Source: Sinorhizobium meliloti 4H41
GTDB taxonomy: Bacteria > Pseudomonadota > Alphaproteobacteria > Rhizobiales > Rhizobiaceae
DNA: 64,000 bases
NCBI RefSeq assembly: GCF_000375585.1
Contig: NZ_AQWP01000001.1
Coordinates: forward strand, 558,001 to 622,000
Reading direction: 5' to 3'
In this document: positions 10,950-18,882 of the stretch, one piece after another
Numbering within the stretch: position 1 is the first letter of the stretch
Layout: the number at the start of each line of letters is the position of its first letter
The notes under the pieces: generated by a model
What the model saw: the letters and a program-made list of their open reading frames with translations, nothing else
Told to the model about the DNA's origin: nothing
The model's database searches: none
Made by a program: the position numbers and the translations under genes

Positions 10950-11063
10950 GGTTGACGGGTGATAATGCTTCAACCGGAGAGCCAGCAAGGGTGGCTTTCC
11001 GCTTCACGAACATCGCGTTGCCCGGCAAACGAGATGCCGGCTTCGGCTTTGAGAGGATCTGAC

Positions 11064-11618
11064 ATGGCTATTTCTCCGCCCAGCGATCTGGTGATGGACG
11101 TCGTCCGCGCGGCCGATCCGGCTGAGGTCCAGGAGGCGCAGGCGCGGCTCAAGGCGAATCGCGCCGCTTTCCAGGCGACCAGCCTCGCAGAAAACGGCGA
11201 CGGCTTCGCAGCGCACGTTTCTTCGGTGCTCAATTCTTCCGAAGGATCGAGCGGGCTTGGAGACATCAGCAATCGCGCCGAGGCGAAGAAGATCCCGGAG
11301 ACCTATCGGAAATTCGAGGCGATGGTCCTGCAGAATTTCGTGAAGTCCATGCTTCCGAGCGAAAGCGAGAACGTCTTCGGCAAGGGCACTTCCGGCGACA
11401 TCTGGAAGAGCATGATGGCCGAGCAGATCGGCGACGTGCTCGCCAAGGGCGGCGGGATCGGCATCGCCGATCAGATGGTAGGCGACGGTGCGACCGATCG
11501 GGTGAACGCCTCGCTCGACGGCGACAGCCGGAACCTCGCCGCTGGCATGGTCCAGGAATATGAGCGCAAGGCGCTCTCGTCCTTCCTGCCCAACGACGAA
11601 AAGAAGAAGCAGGCCTGA
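11064..11618 (+). CDS. Rod-binding protein, FlgJ N-terminal-domain type (CheL-like)
   Basis: 184-residue cytoplasmic or exported protein. The C-terminal half (about 75-140) matches the rod-binding domain of FlgJ: Y-R-K-F-E-A-M-V-L-Q-N-F-V-K-S-M-L-P, then W-K-S-M-M-A-E-Q-I-G, and G-G-G-I-G-I-A-D-Q-M. It lacks the muramidase half of enterobacterial FlgJ. This is the usual alphaproteobacterial arrangement, with the lytic enzyme encoded separately; here that could be the transglycosylase at 687-1253. Start: ATG at 11064 after GAGAGGATCT; an upstream start at 10959 would add a non-conserved leader and is rejected. Confidence 0.82.
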   Translation: MAISPPSDLVMDVVRAADPAEVQEAQARLKANRAAFQATSLAENGDGFAAHVSSVLNSSEGSSGLGDISNRAEAKKIPETYRKFEAMVLQNFVKSMLPSESENVFGKGTSGDIWKSMMAEQIGDVLAKGGGIGIADQMVGDGATDRVNASLDGDSRNLAAGMVQEYERKALSSFLPNDEKKKQA

Positions 11619-11742
11619 TGCCGTCGCCCGGACCGCGAAGCGGCCTGGCGATATACATTCATACCAATGGAAACAAGCGGGCGAAAAAATGCCTGGGCAT
11701 CGTTCCGCCCGCGCCCTGCGATAGTGCATATGGGAGTTGATT

Positions 11743-12111
11743 ATGGAAGCTGTGGCATCCAACGACCTGCGGATCCAAAATGTTCTCGGCCGACTGGAGA
11801 TGATCATCGACAATGAGAACAGCCGTATCGGTGCGGACCCCGAATTCGACCTCAAGACCTCGAACGCCCACAAGAGCCGGTGCCTCTACGAGTTGACCAT
11901 GCTTCATCGCGACGCCGGACCCGGTGAGATCTCGCCGGCCTTCGCCGCGCAGACGCGCCATCTCAGAAGCAAGCTGCAGGTCAACGCGCAGAAGGTGGCG
12001 GCGCATCTGGAAGCGGTTCGCTCCGTCGTCGATCTCCTCAAGACCGCCGCCCAGGACGCGGATGCGGACGGCATCTATACCGAAGCACAATTCCGCTACA
12101 GCGATTTCTGA
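11743..12111 (+). CDS. FlgN-like helical protein, putative flagellar export chaperone
   Basis: 122-residue helical protein with no signal or membrane segment. The pattern is reminiscent of FlgN-type chaperones for FlgK/FlgL: an N-terminal helix with L-G-R-L-E-M-I-I-D-N-E-N, a central K-S-R-C-L-Y-E-L segment, and a long C-terminal helix with H-L-E-A-V-R-S-V-V-D-L-L-K. The identification is by shape and location, not by a strict signature. Start ATG at 11743; the in-frame TTG six bases earlier is less likely. The stop overlaps the next start (TGATG), so the two genes are translationally coupled. Confidence 0.6.
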   Translation: MEAVASNDLRIQNVLGRLEMIIDNENSRIGADPEFDLKTSNAHKSRCLYELTMLHRDAGPGEISPAFAAQTRHLRSKLQVNAQKVAAHLEAVRSVVDLLKTAAQDADADGIYTEAQFRYSDF

Positions 12112-12677
12112 TGTTGAAGCTTGTCCTTACCGGGGTCTGGGTCTGCGCCGTCACGCTCGGGTCGGTTTATTTTTCGATGCAGCATGCCTCGGCGCCGGTG
12201 GTTTCGGATACGGAGGCGGACCGGCGCGCGTCGCAGGAATATGTCCCCGGTGAGATGATAACGATCCCGTCCATCAAGGACGGTGCGGTGCAGGGTTACT
12301 TCCTTGCGAAGCTCTCCTTCTCGGCATCGCGGGAAGGTATCGCCAAGCTGCATGCGCCTCTGCGTCAGCTCGTCACCGACGAGCTCTACGACATGCTGGT
12401 GGGCTCGAAGTTCATCGATGTCGCCAATACCGCTACGTTCGATCTGCCCGGCTTCAAGGTTGCGGTCAAGGATGGCCTCAACAGGAAGCTCGGGAGCGAG
12501 GTCATTTCGGAAGTTCTGGTCGAGCAGCTTGAATATCTGACCAAAGAGGACGTGGAACGCGTCGCCAACAGCCAGAACCGCCCTTATCAGAAGCCTGTGC
12601 CGATCCTCGACAGGAACGGCCAGGCGGCCTCCGACCGGCTTCCGGAGAGCGCGGTGCAGGCGACCAGCGCGCACTGA
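12111..12677 (+). CDS. Membrane-anchored protein with FliL-like layout (uncharacterised)
   Basis: 188 residues. One N-terminal hydrophobic segment (about 3-22) would anchor the protein with the rest in the periplasm. The body reads V-Q-G-Y-F-L-A-K-L-S-F-S followed by two helices (L-R-Q-L-V-T-D-E-L-Y-D-M-L and F-K-V-A-V-K-D-G-L-N-R-K-L) and a strand V-L-V-E-Q-L-E-Y-L. This order resembles the periplasmic FliL/stomatin-like fold, but I do not see a decisive motif. It is coupled to the FlgN-like gene by a TGATG overlap and is the last gene of the + strand flagellar run, so a motility role is inferred from context. Confidence 0.6.
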   Translation: MLKLVLTGVWVCAVTLGSVYFSMQHASAPVVSDTEADRRASQEYVPGEMITIPSIKDGAVQGYFLAKLSFSASREGIAKLHAPLRQLVTDELYDMLVGSKFIDVANTATFDLPGFKVAVKDGLNRKLGSEVISEVLVEQLEYLTKEDVERVANSQNRPYQKPVPILDRNGQAASDRLPESAVQATSAH

Positions 12678-12712
12678 CGCCGATAGGGCAGTGCGCCTTG
12701 CCGGAGACAGCG

Positions 12713-13702
12713 TCAGTCACTGTCGCGATTGCCACCCCGCGTATCGGCCGCGTCGATCCGGGCCGTGAGCCGGCCGATCGCGACGTGGAGAGGATAGAGG
12801 CTAGCCGCGGCAAGGCCGGTCTCTCTCCAGAGCCTGAGGCCCACCGGCAGCGATGAGGCCAGCAGCCATAGGGACGTGCAGAGGGTTTTCAATCGCCCGG
12901 AGAAAGTCGCATCGCGCTGGTGCTCCATCAGCGTCGAGATCGCACCTTTCTCGAGACTGCGGGCACGCGTCCAGGAAGCCGTCGTGTGATGCGCCGGAAC
13001 CGACTCCGCCACCCAGGCATCCGCAGCCCAGGCGAAGGAGAAGCCTTTCGCCCTGCACCGGTCGAAGAAATCCGCATCGCCGATGCCGACGATATTGAGC
13101 GCCGGATCCACGAACGGCTGCGGCATGCCGTCGAGCACCCGTCGCGTGATCAGGACGTTGCCTGCGGAGTAGAGGACGGGTACGGGCCCGCTCCCGTGGT
13201 AGGGAGGTGCGAAGACGGGGTGCCGCTTCCACTTCTGCTCCTGGGGATGTCCCAGGACGGGAAGCTGCGGACCGCCGACGATGTCCGCGTCATGGGCTTC
13301 CTGCACCGCCATCAGACCATCGAGCCATTCGGGAGCGGCTATCTCGTCATCATAGATGAGGGCCGCGAAGCCGAGGCTCGGAAAGAGTTCGAGAGCGGCT
13401 GTCAATCCGGCATTGCAGGCATGGGCATATCCGCGGCGGCGGGCGACGACGACGGCGGAATCGAAAGAATGGCCGCTCAGGAAGTCTTTGGCCGACCGCG
13501 CGCCGGCAAATCCGTCCGCGTCGTTTTCGACGACAATGGTCGCGAGGGGGACATCGGGCCTTTGTGAGACGATTGTCTTCAGCGTCTTGACGATATGATC
13601 CGGACGCCGGAACGTCGGCACGATCACGACGAGCTCGATATCCGACGCGTCTTCCAGCTTCGTCTGAAAATGAATGAAACTGTCCTGGCCGTCCGACGTC
13701 AT
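12713..13702 (-). CDS. Glycosyltransferase family 2 protein
   Basis: About 329 residues with a GT-A fold. The N terminus shows V-V-I-V-P-T-F-R-R-P-D-H (nucleotide-sugar binding start), and A-L-I-Y-D-D-E supplies the DxD-type metal motif. A G-I-G-D-A-D-F-F-D-R-C motif in the second half corresponds to the acceptor/catalytic aspartate region. C-terminal hydrophobic stretches suggest membrane association. The substrate is unknown; surface polysaccharide or flagellin glycosylation are both possible. It is convergent with the flagellar run and stands alone. Start: ATG at 13702 is chosen as the first methionine before the conserved domain; a TTG at 13810 would add a 36-residue leader. No strong ribosome site is visible at either. 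Confidence 0.78.
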   Translation of the reverse strand: MTSDGQDSFIHFQTKLEDASDIELVVIVPTFRRPDHIVKTLKTIVSQRPDVPLATIVVENDADGFAGARSAKDFLSGHSFDSAVVVARRRGYAHACNAGLTAALELFPSLGFAALIYDDEIAAPEWLDGLMAVQEAHDADIVGGPQLPVLGHPQEQKWKRHPVFAPPYHGSGPVPVLYSAGNVLITRRVLDGMPQPFVDPALNIVGIGDADFFDRCRAKGFSFAWAADAWVAESVPAHHTTASWTRARSLEKGAISTLMEHQRDATFSGRLKTLCTSLWLLASSLPVGLRLWRETGLAAASLYPLHVAIGRLTARIDAADTRGGNRDSD

Positions 13703-14019
13703 CGTCAAAGCCCGCGCCGATTCGATGCAATGAGTACAGCAAATCTTCCTAAACAGAGGTTGAATCCAAAACGGCCTTTCGAATGAGGATTTTACGCCCG
13801 GTCTCGGCAATGCAAAAGCCGGAATCGTGGATACGCCACTAGGATCGGGGGCGATCTCTCATCGTGCAACGAAATTGCCGCACCGGAGCGGATGGCGCTT
13901 CCATACGCGCGGGGCACTTGCAATTATGCGTTTGGAACAGCATAGGGCGCATGCAGGCAATCGCCGGATGCGGCTTGATCTAGAGTGTGCCGCGTTCGGG
14001 ACTAATCGGGAGATACGCC

Positions 14020-14919
14020 GTGACGACTGTGATTGATGGCAAGGACGTTGCTGCTTCGGTCATCGAAACCGTGAAATCCGCCACGAGCGCACTGGAAAGC
14101 GAAACGGGCGTGCGCGCCGGTCTCGCGGTCGTCATCGTCGGGGACGATCCCGCGAGCCACACTTACGTGTCGGCGAAGAGCAGGATGGCGAAGGAATGCG
14201 GCTTCCTGTCGGTTCAGCATACGCTGCCGGAGGAGACCTCGCAGGAGGAACTCGCGGCGCTGGTCGCCGAGCTCAATGCGGATCCGTCCATCCACGGCAT
14301 TCTCGTGCAGCTGCCTTTGCCGAAACACCTCCGCTCGGAACCGATCATCCAGTCGATCCTTCCGGAAAAGGACGTAGACGGACTGCATGTCGTCAATGCC
14401 GGCAAGCTGGCGACCGGCGATCTCGAAGGCGGGCTCGTCTCCTGCACGCCGGCCGGCGCCATGGTCTTCGTGCGCCGGATTTACGGCGATGATCTTTCCG
14501 GGCTCGACGCCGTCGTCATCGGCCGCTCCAACCTCTTCGGCAAGCCCATGTCCGCCCTGCTTCTCGCGTCCAATGCGACGGTCACGACGGCGCATTCGCG
14601 CACCAAGGATCTCGCGGCCGTTTGCCGGAAGGCAGACATCCTGGTGGCCGCGGTCGGGCGCCCCGAGATGGTCAAGGCGGACTGGGTGAAGCCCGGTGCC
14701 ATGGTGGTCGACGTCGGCATCAATCGCGTCCCGGCGCCCGAACGCGGCGAGGGCAGGACGAAGCTCGTCGGCGATGTCGCCTTCGAGGAGTGTGCGAAGG
14801 TCGCAGGCGTAATCACGCCGGTCCCGGGAGGCGTCGGGCCGATGACGATCGCGATGCTGATGGCGAACACGATCATCGCCGCCTGCCGCATGGCCGGCCG
14901 CAAGCCTCCGAAATTCTGA
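14020..14919 (+). CDS. folD: Bifunctional methylenetetrahydrofolate dehydrogenase / methenyl-THF cyclohydrolase FolD
   Basis: 299-residue cytosolic enzyme that interconverts 5,10-methylene-THF and 10-formyl-THF with NADP. The catalytic Y-V-x-x-K motif is at residues 49-53. The substrate loop [11 protein letters not shown] and the D-V-D-G-L-H motif follow, then the nucleotide site [11 protein letters not shown] and the C-terminal [10 protein letters not shown]. The start is GTG at 14020, preceded by GGGAG at a good distance; the longer frame from 13987 adds non-conserved residues. It is single and convergent with aglR. Confidence 0.96.
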   Translation: MTTVIDGKDVAASVIETVKSATSALESETGVRAGLAVVIVGDDPASHTYVSAKSRMAKECGFLSVQHTLPEETSQEELAALVAELNADPSIHGILVQLPLPKHLRSEPIIQSILPEKDVDGLHVVNAGKLATGDLEGGLVSCTPAGAMVFVRRIYGDDLSGLDAVVIGRSNLFGKPMSALLLASNATVTTAHSRTKDLAAVCRKADILVAAVGRPEMVKADWVKPGAMVVDVGINRVPAPERGEGRTKLVGDVAFEECAKVAGVITPVPGGVGPMTIAMLMANTIIAACRMAGRKPPKF

Positions 14920-14945
14920 CTGCCGCTTGGGACTGGACAGTCCAT

Positions 14946-14980
14946 CCCCAACTCCTCCCACCTGTGGGGAGGGGTTGGGG
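14946..14980. terminator. GC-rich hairpin between convergent folD and aglR
   Basis: The CCCCAACTCCTCCCAC arm pairs with the GTGGGGAGGGGTTGGGG arm across a 2-base loop, with one bulge and one G-U pair. No T run follows. It lies between two convergent genes and probably acts as a bidirectional transcription end. The purine-rich arm continues as a second GGGGAGGGG copy. Confidence 0.5.
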
Positions 14981-15013
14981 AGGGGTGAAGCGGTTTGCGA
15001 AACGATCGCGGCT

Positions 15014-16045
15014 CTACCTGTTCGGTGCAGGCCCCGTCGAGGCGCGCACGATCAGTTCGGCGCGCCAAAGCTCCTGCTCGGGATAGTCTGCCTGATTGAG
15101 TATGCCGCCGATCAGCCGTTTGGCGATGCGTGCACCGGCTGCGCGAAGCGAGGAGCGCGTCGTCGTCAGTGGTATGCTGAAGTTCTCGGGCTTCAGCATC
15201 GGCAGGACGTCGTCATGGGCGATGAGCGAGATGTCGGTGCCGATGGTGAGTCCGGCCTGGTTGATCGCGCGCACCGCGCCGAGCGCCAGCACGGTACTGG
15301 AACAAAGGACGGCGGTCGGCGGGTTCGGCCGTTTGAGGAAACGCTGCATGCTCCGATAGCCATGCTCGTCGGTCATCGCAGAGTGATGGACGAGCGCATC
15401 GTCGAGGTTGAGGCCCTTTTCCGCAAGCGCGCGCACCAGCCCCTTTTTCCGGCGGATGGAGAAGGTGAGGTGTTCCGGCCCGTTGATCAGGGCGATGCGG
15501 TTGTGGCCGAGTTGGATGAGAAGCCTGGCGGCGTCGTAGAAGGCGCCGGTATTGTCCACGTCGAGGAACGGATAGTCCCGGGGACCGCCGATGGAGCGGC
15601 CATGCACCACGAAGGGAATGGAAAGACCCTTCAGCATCTCGATGCGGGGGTCGTTCGCGCGCATATAGGCGGTGAAGACAGCGTCGACATTGCCGCTCGC
15701 CGCAAGCCGGCGGAATGTCGCCTCCTCGTCTTCGGGCGCACTGGGGTTCAGCACGAAGTGGAAATCGTGCTCGACCGCTTCCTCCGCCAGCCCCGCCAGG
15801 AATTCACCGAAATGGATGTCCGAATCGATTCCCGATGCGATCGGCATGACGAGCCCGATCGAATAGGCTTTTCCGGTCGCGAGGCGCTGTGCGGCGCGGT
15901 TGGGCCTGTAACCCGTCTCGCGCACCGCCTCCAGCACCCGCGCCCGCGTTTCCGCATTGACCTCCGGATAGCCGTTCAGCGCCCGGCTGACCGTGGTCTG
16001 GGACAGACCGAGCAGTTCCGCCAATTGCTTGAGATTGACCGGCAT
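15014..16045 (-). CDS. aglR: AglR, LacI-family repressor of the alpha-glucoside operon
   Basis: 343-residue LacI/GalR regulator. The N-terminal helix-turn-helix (residues 2-25) reads N-L-K-Q-L-A-E-L-L-G-L-S-Q-T-T-V-S-R-A-L-N-G, followed by the hinge region with Y-R-P-N-R-A-A-Q-R-L. The rest is a periplasmic-binding-protein-like sensor domain. It is divergent from aglE with a 317-bp spacer containing two copies of the sequence CAAAGCGCTTTG. In S. meliloti AglR represses aglEFGAK. The start at 16045 follows a GAAGGGAT ribosome site and places the HTH at the very N terminus; longer frames add residues with no domain. Confidence 0.93.
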   Translation of the reverse strand: MPVNLKQLAELLGLSQTTVSRALNGYPEVNAETRARVLEAVRETGYRPNRAAQRLATGKAYSIGLVMPIASGIDSDIHFGEFLAGLAEEAVEHDFHFVLNPSAPEDEEATFRRLAASGNVDAVFTAYMRANDPRIEMLKGLSIPFVVHGRSIGGPRDYPFLDVDNTGAFYDAARLLIQLGHNRIALINGPEHLTFSIRRKKGLVRALAEKGLNLDDALVHHSAMTDEHGYRSMQRFLKRPNPPTAVLCSSTVLALGAVRAINQAGLTIGTDISLIAHDDVLPMLKPENFSIPLTTTRSSLRAAGARIAKRLIGGILNQADYPEQELWRAELIVRASTGPAPNR

Positions 16046-16060
16046 GGCGAGAATCCCTTC

Positions 16061-16072
16061 CAAAGCGCTTTG
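16061..16072. promoter_or_regulatory. Probable AglR operator, aglR-proximal copy
   Basis: Perfect 12-bp palindrome CAAAGCGCTTTG with the CpG centre typical of LacI-family operators, 15 bp ahead of the aglR start. An identical copy lies 203 bp away. The placement suggests autoregulation. Confidence 0.75.
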
Positions 16073-16263
16073 AATATCTTTTTCATTTTTCTTGCTTCGG
16101 CAAGTACCTCTGATGTCCTGTATCATCGGGATAGGGTTCAAAAAAGCGAAAAACCTGCATCTTGCGCCGCAAAACGTTGCCGCAAAGCAAAAATGCCGCA
16201 CAATTCCGGACGAGAAGGAAAGCTCTTGACTCTTTCTCTGCAGCAATGGAGTGTTAGCGAGCT

Positions 16264-16275
16264 CAAAGCGCTTTG
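16264..16275. promoter_or_regulatory. Probable AglR operator, aglE-proximal copy
   Basis: Second CAAAGCGCTTTG palindrome (14 bp if the flanking T and A are counted), 87 bp ahead of aglE. A TTGACT hexamer at 16226 could be the aglE -35 box, which would put this operator near the transcription start, where a repressor would block initiation. The -10 box is not clear. Confidence 0.75.
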
Positions 16276-16362
16276 AATGCTGCTCATAAACGGAGCCATG
16301 AATTCGCGCTTCGACATTCGCCCGAGGCGTCCGCCCGGGCTTCTTTTTGGGGAGGACAAGAG

Positions 16363-17721
16363 GTGAAGAGATCGTTGCTGATCGGCGTGGCCGCATTCGC
16401 ATTGCTTGCAGGGACTGCGGGCGCCGCCGACCTGAAGTTCAAGCCGGGAGAGGATTCCAGGTTCAACTGGGCGAGCCTGGAGGAGTTCAAGAAAGGTCAC
16501 GACCTCAAGGGTCAGACGCTCACGATCTTCGGCCCCTGGCGCGGCGAGGACGAGGCTCTGTTCAAGAGCGTCTATGCCTATTTCGTCGAGGCGACCGGCG
16601 TGGAGCTCAAATATTCCTCCTCGGAAAACTACGAGCAGCAGATCGTCATCGATACGCAGGCGGGAAGCCCGCCCGATGTCGCAATCCTGCCGCAGCCGGG
16701 TCTCATCGCCGATCTGGCCGCCAAGGGCCTTCTGACGCCGCTCGGCGACGAAACCAAGCAATGGCTCCTCGACAATTATGCTGCAGGCCAGTCCTGGGTC
16801 GACCTCTCCACCTATAACGGCAAGGACGGAACGCCGGCGCTTTACGCCTTCCCGTACAAGATCGACGTCAAGTCTCTGGTCTGGTACGTGCCGGAGAACT
16901 TCGAGGATGCCGGCTACGAAGTCCCGAAGACCATGGAAGAATTGAAAGCGCTGACGGAGAAGATCGCAGAAGACGGCGAAAAGCCGTGGTGCATAGGTCT
17001 CGGTTCGGGCGGCGCGACGGGTTGGCCGGCGACCGACTGGGTCGAGGACCTGATGCTGCGGACCCAGCCCGCCGAGACCTACGACAAATGGGTGAAGAAC
17101 GAGATACCGTTCACGGATGCGGCGGTCACGGGTGCGCTGGAGGAGTTCGGCTGGTTCGCGCGCAATGACGCCTTCGTCGACGGCGGTGCAGCGGCGGTGG
17201 CGTCGACCGACTTCCGGGACAGCCCGAAAGGGCTCTTCAGTTCTCCGCCGAAGTGCTACCTGCACCATCAGGCCTCGTTCATTCCGTCCTTCTTCCCGGA
17301 AGGCAAGGTCGTCGGAGAGGATGCCGACTTCTTCTACATGCCGCCCTATGAAAGCAAAAAGGAGCTCGGCAATCCGGTCCTCGGCGCAGGCACCCTGGCG
17401 ATGATCACCAAGGACACGCCGGCGGCACGCGCCTTCATCGAGTTCCTGAAGACCCCGATCGCGCACGAGGTCTGGATGGCGCAGACGAGCTTCCTCACGC
17501 CTTACAAGAGCGTCAATGTCGACGTCTACGGAAATCCGCCGCTGAAGAAACAGGGTGAAATCCTGCTGAACGCCACGACGTTCCGCTTCGACGGCTCCGA
17601 CCTGATGCCCGGCAAGATCGGGGCCGGCGCCTTCTGGACCGGCATGGTCGACTTCGTCGGAGGCAAGTCCTCGGCCGACGTCGCGGCCGGCGTACAGAAG
17701 GCATGGGACTCCATCAAGTAA
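16363..17721 (+). CDS. aglE: AglE, alpha-glucoside ABC transporter substrate-binding protein
   Basis: 452-residue periplasmic binding protein for alpha-glucosides such as sucrose, maltose and trehalose. A Sec signal peptide occupies about residues 1-22 (V-K-R-S-L-L-I-G-V-A-A-F-A-L-L-A-G-T-A-G-A-A). The mature part is a group-1 extracellular solute-binding protein with the early motif G-Q-T-L-T-I-F-G-P-W-R-G and the G-S-P-P-D-V-A-I-L-P-Q-P-G segment. Start: GTG at 16363 with GGGGAGGACAAGAG upstream, which places the signal peptide at the N terminus. It is the first gene of aglEFGAK, followed by a hairpin and a 149-bp gap. Confidence 0.93.
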   Translation: MKRSLLIGVAAFALLAGTAGAADLKFKPGEDSRFNWASLEEFKKGHDLKGQTLTIFGPWRGEDEALFKSVYAYFVEATGVELKYSSSENYEQQIVIDTQAGSPPDVAILPQPGLIADLAAKGLLTPLGDETKQWLLDNYAAGQSWVDLSTYNGKDGTPALYAFPYKIDVKSLVWYVPENFEDAGYEVPKTMEELKALTEKIAEDGEKPWCIGLGSGGATGWPATDWVEDLMLRTQPAETYDKWVKNEIPFTDAAVTGALEEFGWFARNDAFVDGGAAAVASTDFRDSPKGLFSSPPKCYLHHQASFIPSFFPEGKVVGEDADFFYMPPYESKKELGNPVLGAGTLAMITKDTPAARAFIEFLKTPIAHEVWMAQTSFLTPYKSVNVDVYGNPPLKKQGEILLNATTFRFDGSDLMPGKIGAGAFWTGMVDFVGGKSSADVAAGVQKAWDSIK

Positions 17722-17769
17722 GATCCGGTCAGCCGGACGGTGGGGGCATCGTCTGCCTGTTCCTCATTC

Positions 17770-17795
17770 GGCGGTCCTCCGGCTGGAGGGCCGCC
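17770..17795 (+). terminator. Intra-operon hairpin between aglE and aglF
   Basis: GGCGGTCCTCC pairs with GGAGGGCCGCC (one G-U) over a GGCT loop, with a short A-rich tail and no T run. It likely protects the aglE mRNA 3' end or partly stops transcription, which would raise binding protein over permease. Confidence 0.55.
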
Positions 17796-17870
17796 CGATA
17801 AAAACGGCAGCGGCCGTTATGCAAAGCGCCTGCAGACGCCTGCGAAGGCGTGAGAGGGGAGGAATGTGTC

Positions 17871-18881
17871 ATGGAGCAGTTGATTGCTGCCATTCTGACG
17901 ATGGTGGCCGGCGTTCTGGTCTGCGCAGCCTATTTCTGGAGCACGAATCTCGTTCTCGACTGGATATTCCCGTCCAAGGGCAAGTTCGGTGCCGTCGCCT
18001 CGCGCAACCTGCGTATCGCCAACAGCATTCGTCCCTGGCTGTTTCTCGCCCCGGCACTGCTGGCGCTGACGCTCTACCTCGTCTACCCCGTCGTCCAATC
18101 GGTCTGGCTGAGCCTTCATGGGCGGGGAGGCCAGAACTTCGTCGGCCTGAGCAACTATTCCTGGATGATCAATGACGGCGAATTCCGCCAGTCGATCTTC
18201 AACAATTTCCTCTGGCTTCTCGTCGTGCCGGCTCTTTCGACCTTCTTCGGCCTGATCATTGCGGCACTGACCGACCGCATCTGGTGGGGCAATATCGCCA
18301 AGACGCTGATCTTCATGCCGATGGCGATTTCCTTCGTCGGCGCAGCCGTCATCTGGAAATTCATCTATGACTACCGCGCCGCAGGCTCCGAACAGATCGG
18401 TCTCCTGAACGCCATCGTAGTCGCGCTTGGCGGCGAGCCGCAGGCCTGGATCACGCTGCCCTTCTGGAACAACTTCTTCCTGATGGTCATCCTCATCTGG
18501 ATCCAGACCGGCTTTGCCATGGTCATCCTTTCGGCGGCGCTGCGCGGCATTCCGGAGGAGACGATCGAGGCGGCGGTCATCGACGGCGCCAATGGCTGGC
18601 AGATATTCTTCAAGATCATGGTGCCGCAGATCTGGGGCACGATCGCCGTCGTGTGGACGACCATCACCATCCTGGTCCTCAAGGTTTTCGATATCGTGCT
18701 CGCGATGACGAACGGGCAATGGCAGAGCCAGGTGCTTGCCAACCTCATGTTCGACTGGATGTTCCGCGGCGGCGGCGACTTCGGCCGGGGCGCGGCGATC
18801 GCGGTGGTCATCATGATCCTGGTCGTCCCGATCATGATCTGGAACATCCGCAACGCGACCAGGGAATCCGGGGGGCACTGA
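17871..18881 (+). CDS. aglF: AglF, alpha-glucoside ABC transporter permease (MalF-type)
   Basis: 336-residue inner-membrane permease with about seven or eight hydrophobic helices. The ATPase-docking EAA loop reads E-A-A-V-I-D-G-A-N-G-W-Q-I-F-F-K-I-M-V-P. The extra N-terminal hydrophobic segment followed by W-I-F-P-S-K-G-K is typical of the AglF group. Start: ATG at 17871 behind a perfect GGGGAGGAA ribosome site; the 17850 start is rejected because that site lies after it. It partners AglG and AglK and lies 1 bp from aglG. Confidence 0.93.
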   Translation: MEQLIAAILTMVAGVLVCAAYFWSTNLVLDWIFPSKGKFGAVASRNLRIANSIRPWLFLAPALLALTLYLVYPVVQSVWLSLHGRGGQNFVGLSNYSWMINDGEFRQSIFNNFLWLLVVPALSTFFGLIIAALTDRIWWGNIAKTLIFMPMAISFVGAAVIWKFIYDYRAAGSEQIGLLNAIVVALGGEPQAWITLPFWNNFFLMVILIWIQTGFAMVILSAALRGIPEETIEAAVIDGANGWQIFFKIMVPQIWGTIAVVWTTITILVLKVFDIVLAMTNGQWQSQVLANLMFDWMFRGGGDFGRGAAIAVVIMILVVPIMIWNIRNATRESGGH

Positions 18882-18882
18882 A

